Of a stretch of 64,000 bases of DNA, positions 34,609 through 42,602 are shown piece after piece. The notes beneath the pieces are model-generated. The model did not search any database, was not told where the DNA came from, and worked only from the letters and a program-made list of their open reading frames with translations. The DNA lies in the NCBI RefSeq assembly GCF_000721705.1, contig NZ_JOJL01000004.1, forward strand, positions 372,001 to 436,000, given 5' to 3'. The DNA comes from Actinoplanes subtropicus. GTDB taxonomy: Bacteria; Actinomycetota; Actinomycetes; Mycobacteriales; Micromonosporaceae. The first letter of the stretch is position 1. The number at the start of each line of letters is the position of its first letter. A program made the position numbers and the translations under genes.

Positions 34609-35523
34609 ATGAGGCGTCGGAAAGCGGAGATCGTCGTCCCCGGCCAGACCGGGAAGCTGGCCGTCGTCACCGGGGCCAGCGATGGGCTGGGGTTCGAGCT
34701 GGCCTCCCGGTTGGCGGCGGCCGGGGCCGAGGTGGTCATGCCCGTACGGAACCGGGGGAAGGGGGAGGGTGCGGCCGAGCGGATCCGGGGGCGGGTGATC
34801 GGGGCCAAGGTGAGTGTCCGGGATCTGGATCTGGCGTCGCTGGAGTCGGTGCGGGGGTTCGCTGAGGGGGCGCTCGGGGAGGGACGGCCGATCGACATTC
34901 TGGTCAACAACGCGGGGGTGATGACGCCGCCCGAGCGGGTGGAGTCGGTGGACGGCTTCGAGTTGCAGTTCGCGGTCAATCATCTGGGGCACTTCGCGCT
35001 GATGGCGCGGCTGCTGCCGTTGCTGCGGGCCGGGCGCGCCAGGGTCACCACGCAGACGTCGTTCGGGGCCAACTCGTACGGGGTGGCCTGGGACGACCCG
35101 CAGTGGACCGGGAGGTACCGGGCGAGCCGGGCGTACAGCAGCTCGAAGATCGCCGGGGCGCTGGTCGCGATGGAGTTCGATCGGCGCAGCCGGGCGTACG
35201 GGTGGGGGATCGTCAGCAACGTGGCGCATCCGGGGATCGCGGCCACCAACCTGCTCGCGGGGCGGGCGCCGGCGCGGGTCATCGGGTTCCTGAGCCGGTT
35301 CGGGGTGCTCGCGCAGACGGCCGAGGAGGGAGCGCTGCCCGCGCTGTACGCGGTGACCAGTCCGGAGGCAGGTGGTGGGGTGCTCTACGGGCCGTCGGGG
35401 TTGCTGCATCTGACCGGGGTGCCGGGCGAGCAGCGGGCGTATCGGTACATCGCCGATCCGGGCGCGGCCGCGCGGATGTGGGCGGAGTCCGAGCGGCTGG
35501 CGGGGGTGCGGTTCTTCGGGTGA
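34609..35523 (+). CDS. Short-chain dehydrogenase/reductase
   Basis: 304-aa classical SDR with TGASDGLG cofactor motif, NNAGVM, a Ser site and YSSSK catalytic Tyr-Lys. Sequence order resembles the retinol dehydrogenase / protochlorophyllide reductase-like group ([25 protein letters not shown]). Substrate unknown. ATG 34609 has a CAGGGAGGG site; the upstream open frame is not coding. Codon usage is slightly more G-rich (GGG-rich) than neighbours, and a G-rich repeat follows the stop. Confidence 0.9.
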   Translation: MRRRKAEIVVPGQTGKLAVVTGASDGLGFELASRLAAAGAEVVMPVRNRGKGEGAAERIRGRVIGAKVSVRDLDLASLESVRGFAEGALGEGRPIDILVNNAGVMTPPERVESVDGFELQFAVNHLGHFALMARLLPLLRAGRARVTTQTSFGANSYGVAWDDPQWTGRYRASRAYSSSKIAGALVAMEFDRRSRAYGWGIVSNVAHPGIAATNLLAGRAPARVIGFLSRFGVLAQTAEEGALPALYAVTSPEAGGGVLYGPSGLLHLTGVPGEQRAYRYIADPGAAARMWAESERLAGVRFFG

Positions 35524-35558
35524 GCGTGGGGCGTGGCTGCCGCTCGGCTGCGGGGCCG

Positions 35559-35668
35559 GTGATGCGGTGGCTGCGGGGCGGTGGTGGGCGGTGGCTGCGG
35601 GGCGGTGGTGAGCCGCGGGATGCGGGGCGGTGGTGGGCGGTGGCTGCGGGGCCGTGGCGAGCCGTGGA
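35559..35668 (+). repeat. G-rich degenerate tandem repeat
   Basis: About 110 bp built on TGGCTGCGGGGCGGTGGTGG with a period near 24-25 bp, three to four copies (35568, 35592, 35641). The strand is very G-biased with runs of GGGG and could form G-quadruplexes. It lies between the SDR stop and the pectate lyase operators. Confidence 0.75.
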
Positions 35669-35718
35669 GGCCGGGGGAATGCCGGGGCGCTCGGTGCGGT
35701 GAGTTGTGGGGCTTTACT

Positions 35719-35732
35719 CGGGAGCGCTCCCA
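35719..35732 (+). promoter_or_regulatory. CebR/LacI-type operator upstream of pectate lyase
   Basis: CGGGAGCGCTCCCA matches 13 of 14 positions of the CebR box known in streptomycetes (TGGGAGCGCTCCCA). Core GGGAGCGCTCCC is a perfect palindrome. It lies about 80 bp upstream of the pectate lyase ATG and suggests control by a LacI-family sugar-sensing repressor. Confidence 0.7.
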
Positions 35733-35757
35733 TGTAACGATGAGCCTCAATCGACCA

Positions 35758-35771
35758 GGAAAGCGCTTTCC
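35758..35771 (+). promoter_or_regulatory. Second LacI-type palindrome upstream of pectate lyase
   Basis: GGAAAGCGCTTTCC is a perfect 14-bp palindrome with the central GCGC step of LacI-family operators, 26 bp (about 2.5 turns) after the end of the first. A weaker GGAGTGCTCC lies at 35801-35810, overlapping the ribosome-binding site. Confidence 0.65.
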
Positions 35772-35811
35772 GCCGGGCGTTTCGGGTCTCCCTGCTTCCA
35801 GGAGTGCTCCC

Positions 35812-37047
35812 ATGAAACTGAAACCGACCCGTGTCCTCGCGGCGTCCGCCGCCCTGCTCGCCGGGGGTGGGGTGGGCTTGGTCATGACGCATGCCAACGC
35901 GGCCACCGTGCCCGCGGCCGCCCTGGCGGACGGCTCCACGGCCGTGGCCGATACCGGGTGGGCCGCGCAGTCCGGCGGTACGGCCGGTGGCTCGGCGGCT
36001 ACGGCCGCGCACACGTACACCGTCTCCACGCGGGCGCAGTTGCTGGCCGCTCTGGCCGGTACCGACCCGGCTACCGGTAAGACCGACAAGAAGGCGCCGA
36101 AGATCATCAAGTGGGTCGGCAGCATCGACATGACCGAGGGCAAGCCGTACACCAGCCACTCGGATCAGGCATCGCGGGCCGAGGTCAAGCTGCAGCCGAA
36201 CACCACGATCATCGGGGTGGGGGCGAACGCGTACCTGCCGAACGGGTGGTTCAAGCTCTCCAAGGTCGACAACGTCATCATCCGGAACATCAAGGTCACC
36301 AACCCGTGTGACCTGGCGCCGAAGTGGGACTCCGGGGACGGGGCCGGCAACTACAACTCGGAGTTCGACGGGATGACCGTGGACGGCTCCACGCACGTCT
36401 GGATCGACCACATGTGGTTCACCGACGCGCCGTACACCGACGACATGGAGCCGCTCGGCAACACGGACAAGAACGGCGTCCGCAAGAACATCCAGTGCCA
36501 CGACGGCTCGCTGGACATCAAGAACACGTCGGACTTCATCACGGTGTCCAACACGATCTTCGAGAAGCACGACAAGAACTCGCTGGTCGGCCAGTCGGAC
36601 AGCAAGACCGCCGACATCGGGCACCAGACCATCACGTTCATCGGCAACCTGTACCGGGACATCACCCAGCGGGCGCCGCGGGTGCGGTTCGGCGAGGTGC
36701 ACTCGGTCAACAACTACTTCGTCGGCAGCAAGAGCGACCCGGTCTACCCGCACCTGTACAGCATCGGCACCGGGATCAAGTCGCAGATCATCTCGGAGAA
36801 CAACGTCTTCACCATCACCGGGGCGACCGCGGGGCGCTGCACGGACGTGGTGACCAACCCGAACACGGCCAACCCGGAGGGCAGCTTCTCCGACAGCGGC
36901 TCGACGGTCGACGGGGCCGCGCTCGCCGGCTGCACGGCGCCGAGTTCGGTGAACTGGTCGCTGCCCAGCGGCTACAAGTACACCAAGCTGCCCACCTCGC
37001 AGGTGGCCGCCTCGGTGCTCGCCAACGCCGGCACCGGCAAGATCTGA
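35812..37047 (+). CDS. Secreted pectate lyase, polysaccharide lyase family 1
   Basis: 411-aa exported lyase. Signal peptide of about 31 residues (ending ANA|ATV). The parallel beta-helix domain carries NVIIRNIKVTNPCDL, the calcium-binding region FDGMTVDGSTHVWIDHMWFT and the catalytic RAPRVRFG arginine segment. It cleaves polygalacturonate by beta-elimination with calcium. No carbohydrate-binding module is present. Start ATG 35812 has AGGAG. Two LacI-type palindromes in the leader imply induction by plant-derived sugars. The 3' end is repeated in the downstream tandem array. Confidence 0.95.
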   Translation: MKLKPTRVLAASAALLAGGGVGLVMTHANAATVPAAALADGSTAVADTGWAAQSGGTAGGSAATAAHTYTVSTRAQLLAALAGTDPATGKTDKKAPKIIKWVGSIDMTEGKPYTSHSDQASRAEVKLQPNTTIIGVGANAYLPNGWFKLSKVDNVIIRNIKVTNPCDLAPKWDSGDGAGNYNSEFDGMTVDGSTHVWIDHMWFTDAPYTDDMEPLGNTDKNGVRKNIQCHDGSLDIKNTSDFITVSNTIFEKHDKNSLVGQSDSKTADIGHQTITFIGNLYRDITQRAPRVRFGEVHSVNNYFVGSKSDPVYPHLYSIGTGIKSQIISENNVFTITGATAGRCTDVVTNPNTANPEGSFSDSGSTVDGAALAGCTAPSSVNWSLPSGYKYTKLPTSQVAASVLANAGTGKI

Positions 37048-37202
37048 CAACTGACGAAGCGGACGCCGGCACCCGCGCCGGCAAGATCTGACGCCGGCCG
37101 CGGCGGACGCCGGCACCCGCGCCGGCAAGATCTGACGCCGACCGCGGCGGACGCCGGCACCCGCGCCGGCAAGATCTGACGCCGGCCGCGGCGGACGCCC
37201 GG
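37048..37202 (+). repeat. 44-bp tandem repeats derived from the pectate lyase 3' end
   Basis: Copies at 37048-37091, 37092-37135, 37136-37179 and a partial 37180-37202; GATCTGA recurs exactly every 44 bp starting with the gene's own stop at 37041-37047. Each unit ends GCCGGCAAGATCTGA, copying the last codons (AlaGlyLysIle-stop), and contains a GCCGGC-ACCCGC-GCCGGC hairpin. The array therefore forms a series of terminator-like hairpins. Confidence 0.92.
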
Positions 37203-37316
37203 CCTACCCTGTGAATTCGGGGTGGCCGGGCGTCCCGTTGAACCCGCTCGGGCCGTTTCTCGTATCGAGATGCAGGTCAGGCCGGTGGGCGACGGAACGA
37301 TTCTTGGAGGCCCGAC

Positions 37317-37982
37317 GTGGCCGACGATCGTAGCGAGGGTACCGGCCTGGCGGCCGGCTGGGACTTCGGCGGGCGGCGCGCCACGCGGCACCCGGCGGAT
37401 CGGTACGCGATCGACCAGCCGTTCGCCGACGAGAGCCCGGACCGCGCCATGGAGGTGCTGGTCATGGCGCAGCGGACGGCCGAGGAGCACCTCCGCTCGA
37501 CCCGCCTCGAGGCGGAGAACATCCGGGCCCGGGCCCTCGCGTCGGCCGGCGAGGTGCTGCGCGACGCCGAGTCGTACGCCGAGGACATCCGCCGCAAGGC
37601 CGAGCAGATGCTGGCCGAGGCCAACAACGCCGCGGAGAGCGTCGCCCGGAACGCCCAGGAGCGGGCGGACGAGATCGAGCAGCGCGCGATGATCATCATG
37701 TCCGACGCGCGGTCCCGGGCCGAGCGGGTCGGCTCCGACGCGCGGCTGAGCGCCGAGGAACTGCGGCGCCAGGCCAGGACCGAGTACGACGACGTCCTGG
37801 AGCGGCTGCAGGCCGGCCGGGACGCGCTGCTGCGCCAGATCGAGTCGCTGGAGCAGTTCGACCGCGACTACCGGCTGCGGCTGCTCGGCTTCATGCAGGA
37901 CCAGATGCGATCCCTGTGGGCCGACAACCCGCAGGTGCTGGGCGACCCGGCGGAGATGCCCGCCGAGTACCCCTTGGCCTGA
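37317..37982 (+). CDS. DivIVA-like coiled-coil protein
   Basis: 221-aa protein, GTG start at 37317 with TTGGAGG. After about 40 disordered residues it is almost entirely helical, with heptads rich in Ala/Glu/Arg (AQRTAEEHLRSTRLEAENIR, AEQMLAEANNAAESVARNAQ), to about residue 190. No conserved N-terminal membrane-binding Phe/Arg motif of DivIVA is evident, so it resembles the coiled-coil part only. Such proteins often organise polar growth or septation in actinomycetes (inference). Confidence 0.8.
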   Translation: MADDRSEGTGLAAGWDFGGRRATRHPADRYAIDQPFADESPDRAMEVLVMAQRTAEEHLRSTRLEAENIRARALASAGEVLRDAESYAEDIRRKAEQMLAEANNAAESVARNAQERADEIEQRAMIIMSDARSRAERVGSDARLSAEELRRQARTEYDDVLERLQAGRDALLRQIESLEQFDRDYRLRLLGFMQDQMRSLWADNPQVLGDPAEMPAEYPLA

Positions 37983-37989
37983 GGGGACG

Positions 37990-39621
37990 CTACTGAAGGT
38001 AGGGCGCCAGGTCCTGGTGGCGCAGGCGATAGACCGGGCCGTACTGGCGCAGGACGCCCTTGCGGTGCGCGTCCTCGAGGAAGCGCATCGGGCGCGGCGG
38101 CAGGTCGCCCCGTGCCGCGTGCACCGCGACCGCCGCGGCGTAGGCGGCCGAGCGGCTCTGCGCCACGGCGACGGTCAGGCCCGCGGTCAGCCCGTACGTG
38201 CACGCCGTGGTCAAGGCGGCGATCACGGCGGCGGCCGGGCTCGACCCGCCCGCGGTGGTGCGCACCCCGACGGCGATGCCCACCGTCGCGGCGACGCCGA
38301 GGGTGCAGATCAGCATTACCGTACGGTCGAGGACGAGCAGCCGCCGGGGCGACATGGCCCCGTCCGGATCGTTCTGCCCCCGGCTACCGAAGGCCAGCGC
38401 CGCGGCCAGCCCCGCCGACACGCCGAAGAGCGGCAGGTACCGCGGGTCGAGCCCGGCGACGCTCGCTCCGGCCGCGACCGTACCGCCCAGCAGGCCGCCG
38501 CCGACGATGCCGGGATAGGACGGGCGCCAGGTCAGCGCCGGGGTGGAGCGGTGTGCCATCTCGGTGGCGACCTTGCTGGCCAGGCCCGCCACCAGGCCGG
38601 CGAACAGCCCGTAGGCCATCCCGGCGACCAGCCCGGCGGCGACCGCCGTGAAGACGCCCAGCACGAAGAACGGCGCCCGGTACCAGGCCGGCCACCAGGG
38701 TCGGGAGAGCAGGATCACGGCGACGGTGGTGCCGAACATCAGCGCATATCCCGGACGGGGCGAGAACGTGCCGTCCGCGTCGCGGCCAAGGGCCATCGCG
38801 TAGCAGGCCGCCGCGAGCACACCGGCGCCGAGACCGGTGAGGACCGGAGCGACCGGCCACGGCCGCGACGACGCCGTCATCCGGGAGCGAAGGACCGACC
38901 AGACCACCACGGCCACGGCGACCGCGTCGGCCAGCCCGCGCCACCACCCGCCGGAGAGGTCGGCCTTGGCGGCGTTGCCGACTCCGCTGACGACGGCCGT
39001 GACCACTGCCGCGCCGGCCGCGACCGGAAGCGGACGCACGTGCCTCCGGCCACCGTCCCCGACGACCGTGAGGGTGAACCACACCGCCACGGCCACCAGG
39101 AGCCCCTCGGCCGGCGCCAGCAGGTAGCCGTGCGCCAGGAACGGCCGGTACGAGTCGGCGAACGTGTTGACGGCGGCCACCACGAGACCGCAGGCCGGCG
39201 CGGCGACACGGGCGGCCGGCCAGGACACCGGCGGCCCCGGCGCGAACCGCATGCCGAGGGCCACCACCAGGGCGATGACCGTCGCGGTCGCCACCGCACC
39301 GTTGACGTCCTGGTCCCATCCGCTGACCGCGCCGTCGGAGAACCCGGCCGCGAAGCCCTCGGTGAGCGTCGGCTCCAGCCTGAGCAGATGGAAGTATTCC
39401 GCGAGCCGGATCGGGGCCACCGCCAGCGCCGCGGCGAGCCCGATGCCCGCCGCGTACCCGGGGCCGGCCCGCACGAGGGTGAGGGGTCGCCAGCTGAACG
39501 CGGCGGCGAACCCGGCGACCACCGCCAGCTCGTAGACGCCGCTGAGCACGCCCACCAGGTACGCGCCGAGCGCGGCCACGAACGCGGCCCGGCCGCCGCC
39601 GGATTCTGGCCAGACCGGGGA
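37990..39621 (-). CDS. Polytopic membrane module like the C-terminus of actinobacterial NACHT proteins (3' part of a frameshifted gene)
   Basis: Open frame from just after a TGA at 39622-39624 to the stop at 37990; the first possible start inside it is GTG 39579 (529 aa). About 12 hydrophobic helices are interrupted by soluble loops, ending DLPPRPMRFLEDAHRKGVLR then GPVYRLRHQDLAPYLQ. That ending is the one I associate with membrane-anchored NACHT NTPases of actinobacteria; here no NACHT domain is found. The frame directly continues the nucleosidase frame at 39582-40684 after one base shift, with helices on both sides of the break, so I read the two as one original gene of roughly 895 codons. 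Alternatively it is an independent gene starting inside the upstream one. Confidence 0.7.
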   Translation of the reverse strand, partial: SPVWPESGGGRAAFVAALGAYLVGVLSGVYELAVVAGFAAAFSWRPLTLVRAGPGYAAGIGLAAALAVAPIRLAEYFHLLRLEPTLTEGFAAGFSDGAVSGWDQDVNGAVATATVIALVVALGMRFAPGPPVSWPAARVAAPACGLVVAAVNTFADSYRPFLAHGYLLAPAEGLLVAVAVWFTLTVVGDGGRRHVRPLPVAAGAAVVTAVVSGVGNAAKADLSGGWWRGLADAVAVAVVVWSVLRSRMTASSRPWPVAPVLTGLGAGVLAAACYAMALGRDADGTFSPRPGYALMFGTTVAVILLSRPWWPAWYRAPFFVLGVFTAVAAGLVAGMAYGLFAGLVAGLASKVATEMAHRSTPALTWRPSYPGIVGGGLLGGTVAAGASVAGLDPRYLPLFGVSAGLAAALAFGSRGQNDPDGAMSPRRLLVLDRTVMLICTLGVAATVGIAVGVRTTAGGSSPAAAVIAALTTACTYGLTAGLTVAVAQSRSAAYAAAVAVHAARGDLPPRPMRFLEDAHRKGVLRQYGPVYRLRHQDLAPYLQ

Positions 39622-40684
39622 TCAGGCCCAGGACGAGCGCGGCCGAGACGACAACGGCCGGCGCCGGGGCAGCGCTGGCCGCGAGCATGACCGCGAGCCC
39701 GCCCGCCGCGGCGAGCCCGATCGCCGGCAGCCGGCCGCGCCACGGCGGCCGGTGCGCCGGACGCGGCGGGGCGGCCGGCTCGGCCGGGCCCAACGGCACG
39801 CACTGCTCCAGCAACGCCCGGACGTACGCCGCCGCGGCCAGTGAGCCGTAGTGGTGCCAGGTGTCGTTCTTGCCGGCGTCCTCGCAGTAGTCGACCACCC
39901 CACGGACGACGAACCAGCCCCGGTTGCGCAAGGCGGCCGCCGCGGTCACGCCCACCGCCTCCATCTCCACGGCGAGCAGCCGGTACCGGGCGGCGAGCCG
40001 GTCGCGCAGGCTCTCGTCCCGCACCAGCACGTCGGCGCTGCCGATCGGCCCGTGGTGGACCTTCGGCCAGCCCTCCTCGTGCCCGCTCGCCGCGAGATCG
40101 GGGTGCGCGACCGGCTTTCCCGCCTCGTACAGGACGTCGCTCCCGGGCGCGGGCCGGCGGTACACCTCCCGGTCCCGGCCCTGTTCGGCCAGCCAGGTGC
40201 GCCACCGCCGGCCGCCGTCGGCCTCCCGGGCGCGCAGCTCGTTGGCCGCCCGGGTCAGGTCGGCCGACCGCCCGCCGATCGGCCGGCGAATGGTCTCCGC
40301 GCCGTCGGTCCGGCGCACGTGCGCGAAGCTGACGATCTCCTCGGCCACCACGACGTCGCCCAGCCGTACGTGCCGCGACGGGTCGGCGCGATCCGGCACG
40401 CCGCCGGCGATTCCGCAAAGGACCAGGCACTCCAGCGCCGGGAAGCTGCGCAGCAGGTCCGCGCACGCGGCCGAGGCGGCGGGGTTGCTGTCCTGGGTCA
40501 GCAGCGCGAGCACCACCCCGTGCGGCCGCTCCGGATCCGTGCTCGGCAGCCAGCCGCGGTAGTACTGGTTGCGGTCCTCCGGCTCGGGCGGCACCCGTTC
40601 CAGGTCCTCGATCAGGAGACGCATCGCGGCGGCCTCGACCGGCAGCGCCGACACGATCCCGATCGTCGCGACCAGCGGCTCCAC
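39582..40684 (-). CDS. MTA/SAH nucleosidase-like (PNP superfamily) domain with membrane helices (5' part of a frameshifted gene)
   Basis: GTG 40684 start. VATIGIVSALPVEAAAMRLL opens a PNP/UDP-phosphorylase-superfamily domain; CLVLCGIAGGVP is the central glycine motif and LLAVEMEAVGVTAAA the substrate-binding Met-Glu segment; VVRGVVDYCEDAGKNDTWHH completes it. This group includes 5'-methylthioadenosine/S-adenosylhomocysteine nucleosidases and nucleotide-hydrolysing effectors of defence systems. After about residue 300 come two hydrophobic helices, then the frame loses protein character near 39600, where the next frame takes over. Hence one indel in the GC-rich 39580-39621 stretch. Without it the product would be a nucleosidase fused to a multi-helix membrane module. 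Confidence 0.75.
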
Positions 40685-40748
40685 GTATCGACGATATCGG
40701 TGCGGTCGAGGGTTGTGTTGTCGAAGCGGTTCGACGACGATCGATGCC

Positions 40749-41948
40749 ATGCCCAAGACATCGAGACTTGTATATCTACTGAGCGTGCTGGTGATTCTCG
40801 TCGGCGTGGCGTCCCCGGCGGCGGCGCAGGCGTCGGCCGGGTGGACCGGAGCGTGGTCGACCAGTCCGCAGCGGGAGGCCGGCCCCACGTTCGCGGCGCA
40901 GACCTTGCGGATGCTGGTCCATCCCACGATCGGCGGATCGTCGCTGCGGGTGCGGTTGTCCAACACGTTCGGGGAGGCGGACGTCACCTTCGGGGCCGTG
41001 GGAGTGGCCCGGGCGGCGGCCTCCGGGGCGGCCGGCCTCGTGGCCGGCACCCAGCGGCGGGTCACTTTCCATGGGCGGGCGGCGGTGACCATCAGGACGG
41101 GTGAGTCGGTCTTCAGCGATCCGGTTCCGCTGAGCGTGGCGTACGGGCAGGACCTGGCCGTCGACGTGTACGTGACCGCGGGCGGCGACGCGGCCGCCAT
41201 CACCGGCCACGACGCCGCGCAGGGGACGCAGTTCGTGGCGGCCGGCAACCAGGCGGGCGCGGGAAGCGCGGCCTTCACGGGTTACGTGAACTCGTGGTTC
41301 TGGCTGGACGGCGTGGACGTGCGCCCCGGTCCGGCCGTGCGCGGGAGCATCGTGGCGCTCGGCGACTCGATCACCGACGGCGCGTACACCACGTGGAACG
41401 GCAACGACCGCTGGACCGACGTGCTCGGCGCCCGGCTCGGCGGCCGATACGGCGTGCTCAACCAGGGCATCGGCGGCAACCAGGTGCTCACCGACCGGAC
41501 CGACTGCTGCGGCGCCGGCACCAGCATCTCGGGCCTGAAGCGCGAGAAGGCGGACGTACGCGAGCAGACCGGCGCCCGCTACCTGATCCTCGCCGACGGC
41601 ATCAACGACATCGGCTACAACGCCACCGCCCCGGACCTGATCGCCGGCCTGCGAACGATCACGGCACGCGCCCACCACGCCGGCATCCGCGTGATCGGCG
41701 CGACGATCACCCCCTACGGCTGCGACTCCGGGTGCTTCACGCCGGCGCAGGAAGCCACCCGGCAGACGGTGAACGCGTGGGTGCGGAGCACGCCCGAACT
41801 GGACGGAGTTGCCGACTTCGACGCGGCGATCCGCGACCCGCAACTGCCCAGTCAGGTGCTACCGGCCTACCAGGCCGACCACCTGCACCCGAACATCGCC
41901 GGCCAGCGCGCCATGGCCAACGCGATCGACCTCGGCCTGTTCCGCTGA
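40749..41948 (+). CDS. Secreted SGNH/GDSL hydrolase
   Basis: 399-aa exported esterase-like protein. Signal peptide about 1-29 (ending AAQA|SAG). An N-terminal beta domain (WTGAWSTSPQREAGPTFAAQ) precedes the SGNH fold with block I GDSITDG (Ser207), block III GINDIG and block V DHLHPN. Such proteins deacetylate or de-esterify polysaccharides and lipids; the substrate is open. Starts ATG 40749, 64 bp from the divergent nucleosidase gene. Two hairpins follow the stop. Confidence 0.9.
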   Translation: MPKTSRLVYLLSVLVILVGVASPAAAQASAGWTGAWSTSPQREAGPTFAAQTLRMLVHPTIGGSSLRVRLSNTFGEADVTFGAVGVARAAASGAAGLVAGTQRRVTFHGRAAVTIRTGESVFSDPVPLSVAYGQDLAVDVYVTAGGDAAAITGHDAAQGTQFVAAGNQAGAGSAAFTGYVNSWFWLDGVDVRPGPAVRGSIVALGDSITDGAYTTWNGNDRWTDVLGARLGGRYGVLNQGIGGNQVLTDRTDCCGAGTSISGLKREKADVREQTGARYLILADGINDIGYNATAPDLIAGLRTITARAHHAGIRVIGATITPYGCDSGCFTPAQEATRQTVNAWVRSTPELDGVADFDAAIRDPQLPSQVLPAYQADHLHPNIAGQRAMANAIDLGLFR

Positions 41949-41955
41949 TCGGTAC

Positions 41956-42000
41956 TGCCGGGAGCCCGGCCCGGCAGCTCAGCCCGGCGGTCGCCGGGCG
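41956..42000 (+). terminator. Tandem hairpins after the SGNH hydrolase
   Basis: CTGCCGGG / CCCGGCAG (41956-41963 and 41971-41978) and GCCCGGC-GGTC-GCCGGGC (about 41983-42000), beginning 8 bp after the stop. Confidence 0.65.
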
Positions 42001-42145
42001 GGCGTGACCCAACGCCTGGCTCGCGGGGAAACGCGGGTTCGGCCGCCGCTGCGGTGGGGGGAGATGCGAAACGTACGGTATGGGCTTGGTCTTGATCGGT
42101 TTTGCATGGAGGCGGACCCGCAAGCCGGCCCGCCTCCCGAAATAC

Positions 42146-42514
42146 CTACTGCACGCCTAGCAGATCGACGACGAAGATCAGCGTTTCGTTCGGCTTGATG
42201 ACGCCGCCGGCGCCGCGGGAGCCGTAGCCCAGGTGCGGCGGGATGGTCAGCTTGCGGCGGCCGCCGACGCGCATGCCCTGGACGCCCTGGTCCCAGCCGG
42301 CGATGACCTGGCCGCCGCCGAGCGGGAAGTCGAAGGGCTCGCCGCGGTCCCAGGAGGCGTCGAACTGCGCGCCGTTGGAGTGCGAGACGCCCACGTAGTG
42401 CACGCTGACGTATTGGCCTGCGGCGGCCTCGGCGCCGTCACCGACGGTGATGTCCTCCACCACCAGGTCGGCCGGCGGGTCGCCCTGGATCGGGCCGATC
42501 TCGGGCTTGTCCAT
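42146..42514 (-). CDS. FKBP-type peptidyl-prolyl isomerase
   Basis: 122-aa single FKBP domain: VSVHYVGVSHSNGAQFDASW, FPLGGGQVIAGWDQGVQGMR, and IPPHLGYGSRGAGGVIKPNE, the usual active-site hydrophobic residues. No signal peptide, so cytoplasmic. ATG 42514 has CCGGAGG. It speeds cis/trans proline isomerisation during folding and is a typical FK506 target. Divergent from the LPMO gene. Confidence 0.95.
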   Translation of the reverse strand: MDKPEIGPIQGDPPADLVVEDITVGDGAEAAAGQYVSVHYVGVSHSNGAQFDASWDRGEPFDFPLGGGQVIAGWDQGVQGMRVGGRRKLTIPPHLGYGSRGAGGVIKPNETLIFVVDLLGVQ

Positions 42515-42602
42515 GTTTGTCCTCCGGTTGTTCGATCCCCGCCATGCAATCACACCGGGCGAAAAGGTGAACGGTCGGCTACGGATCTCCGTATCTCCGC
42601 AC

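Noticed and set aside
37048..37202. Iterons of a replication origin
   Set aside because: The units copy the end of the pectate lyase gene and contain hairpins; no dnaA boxes or rep gene are nearby.
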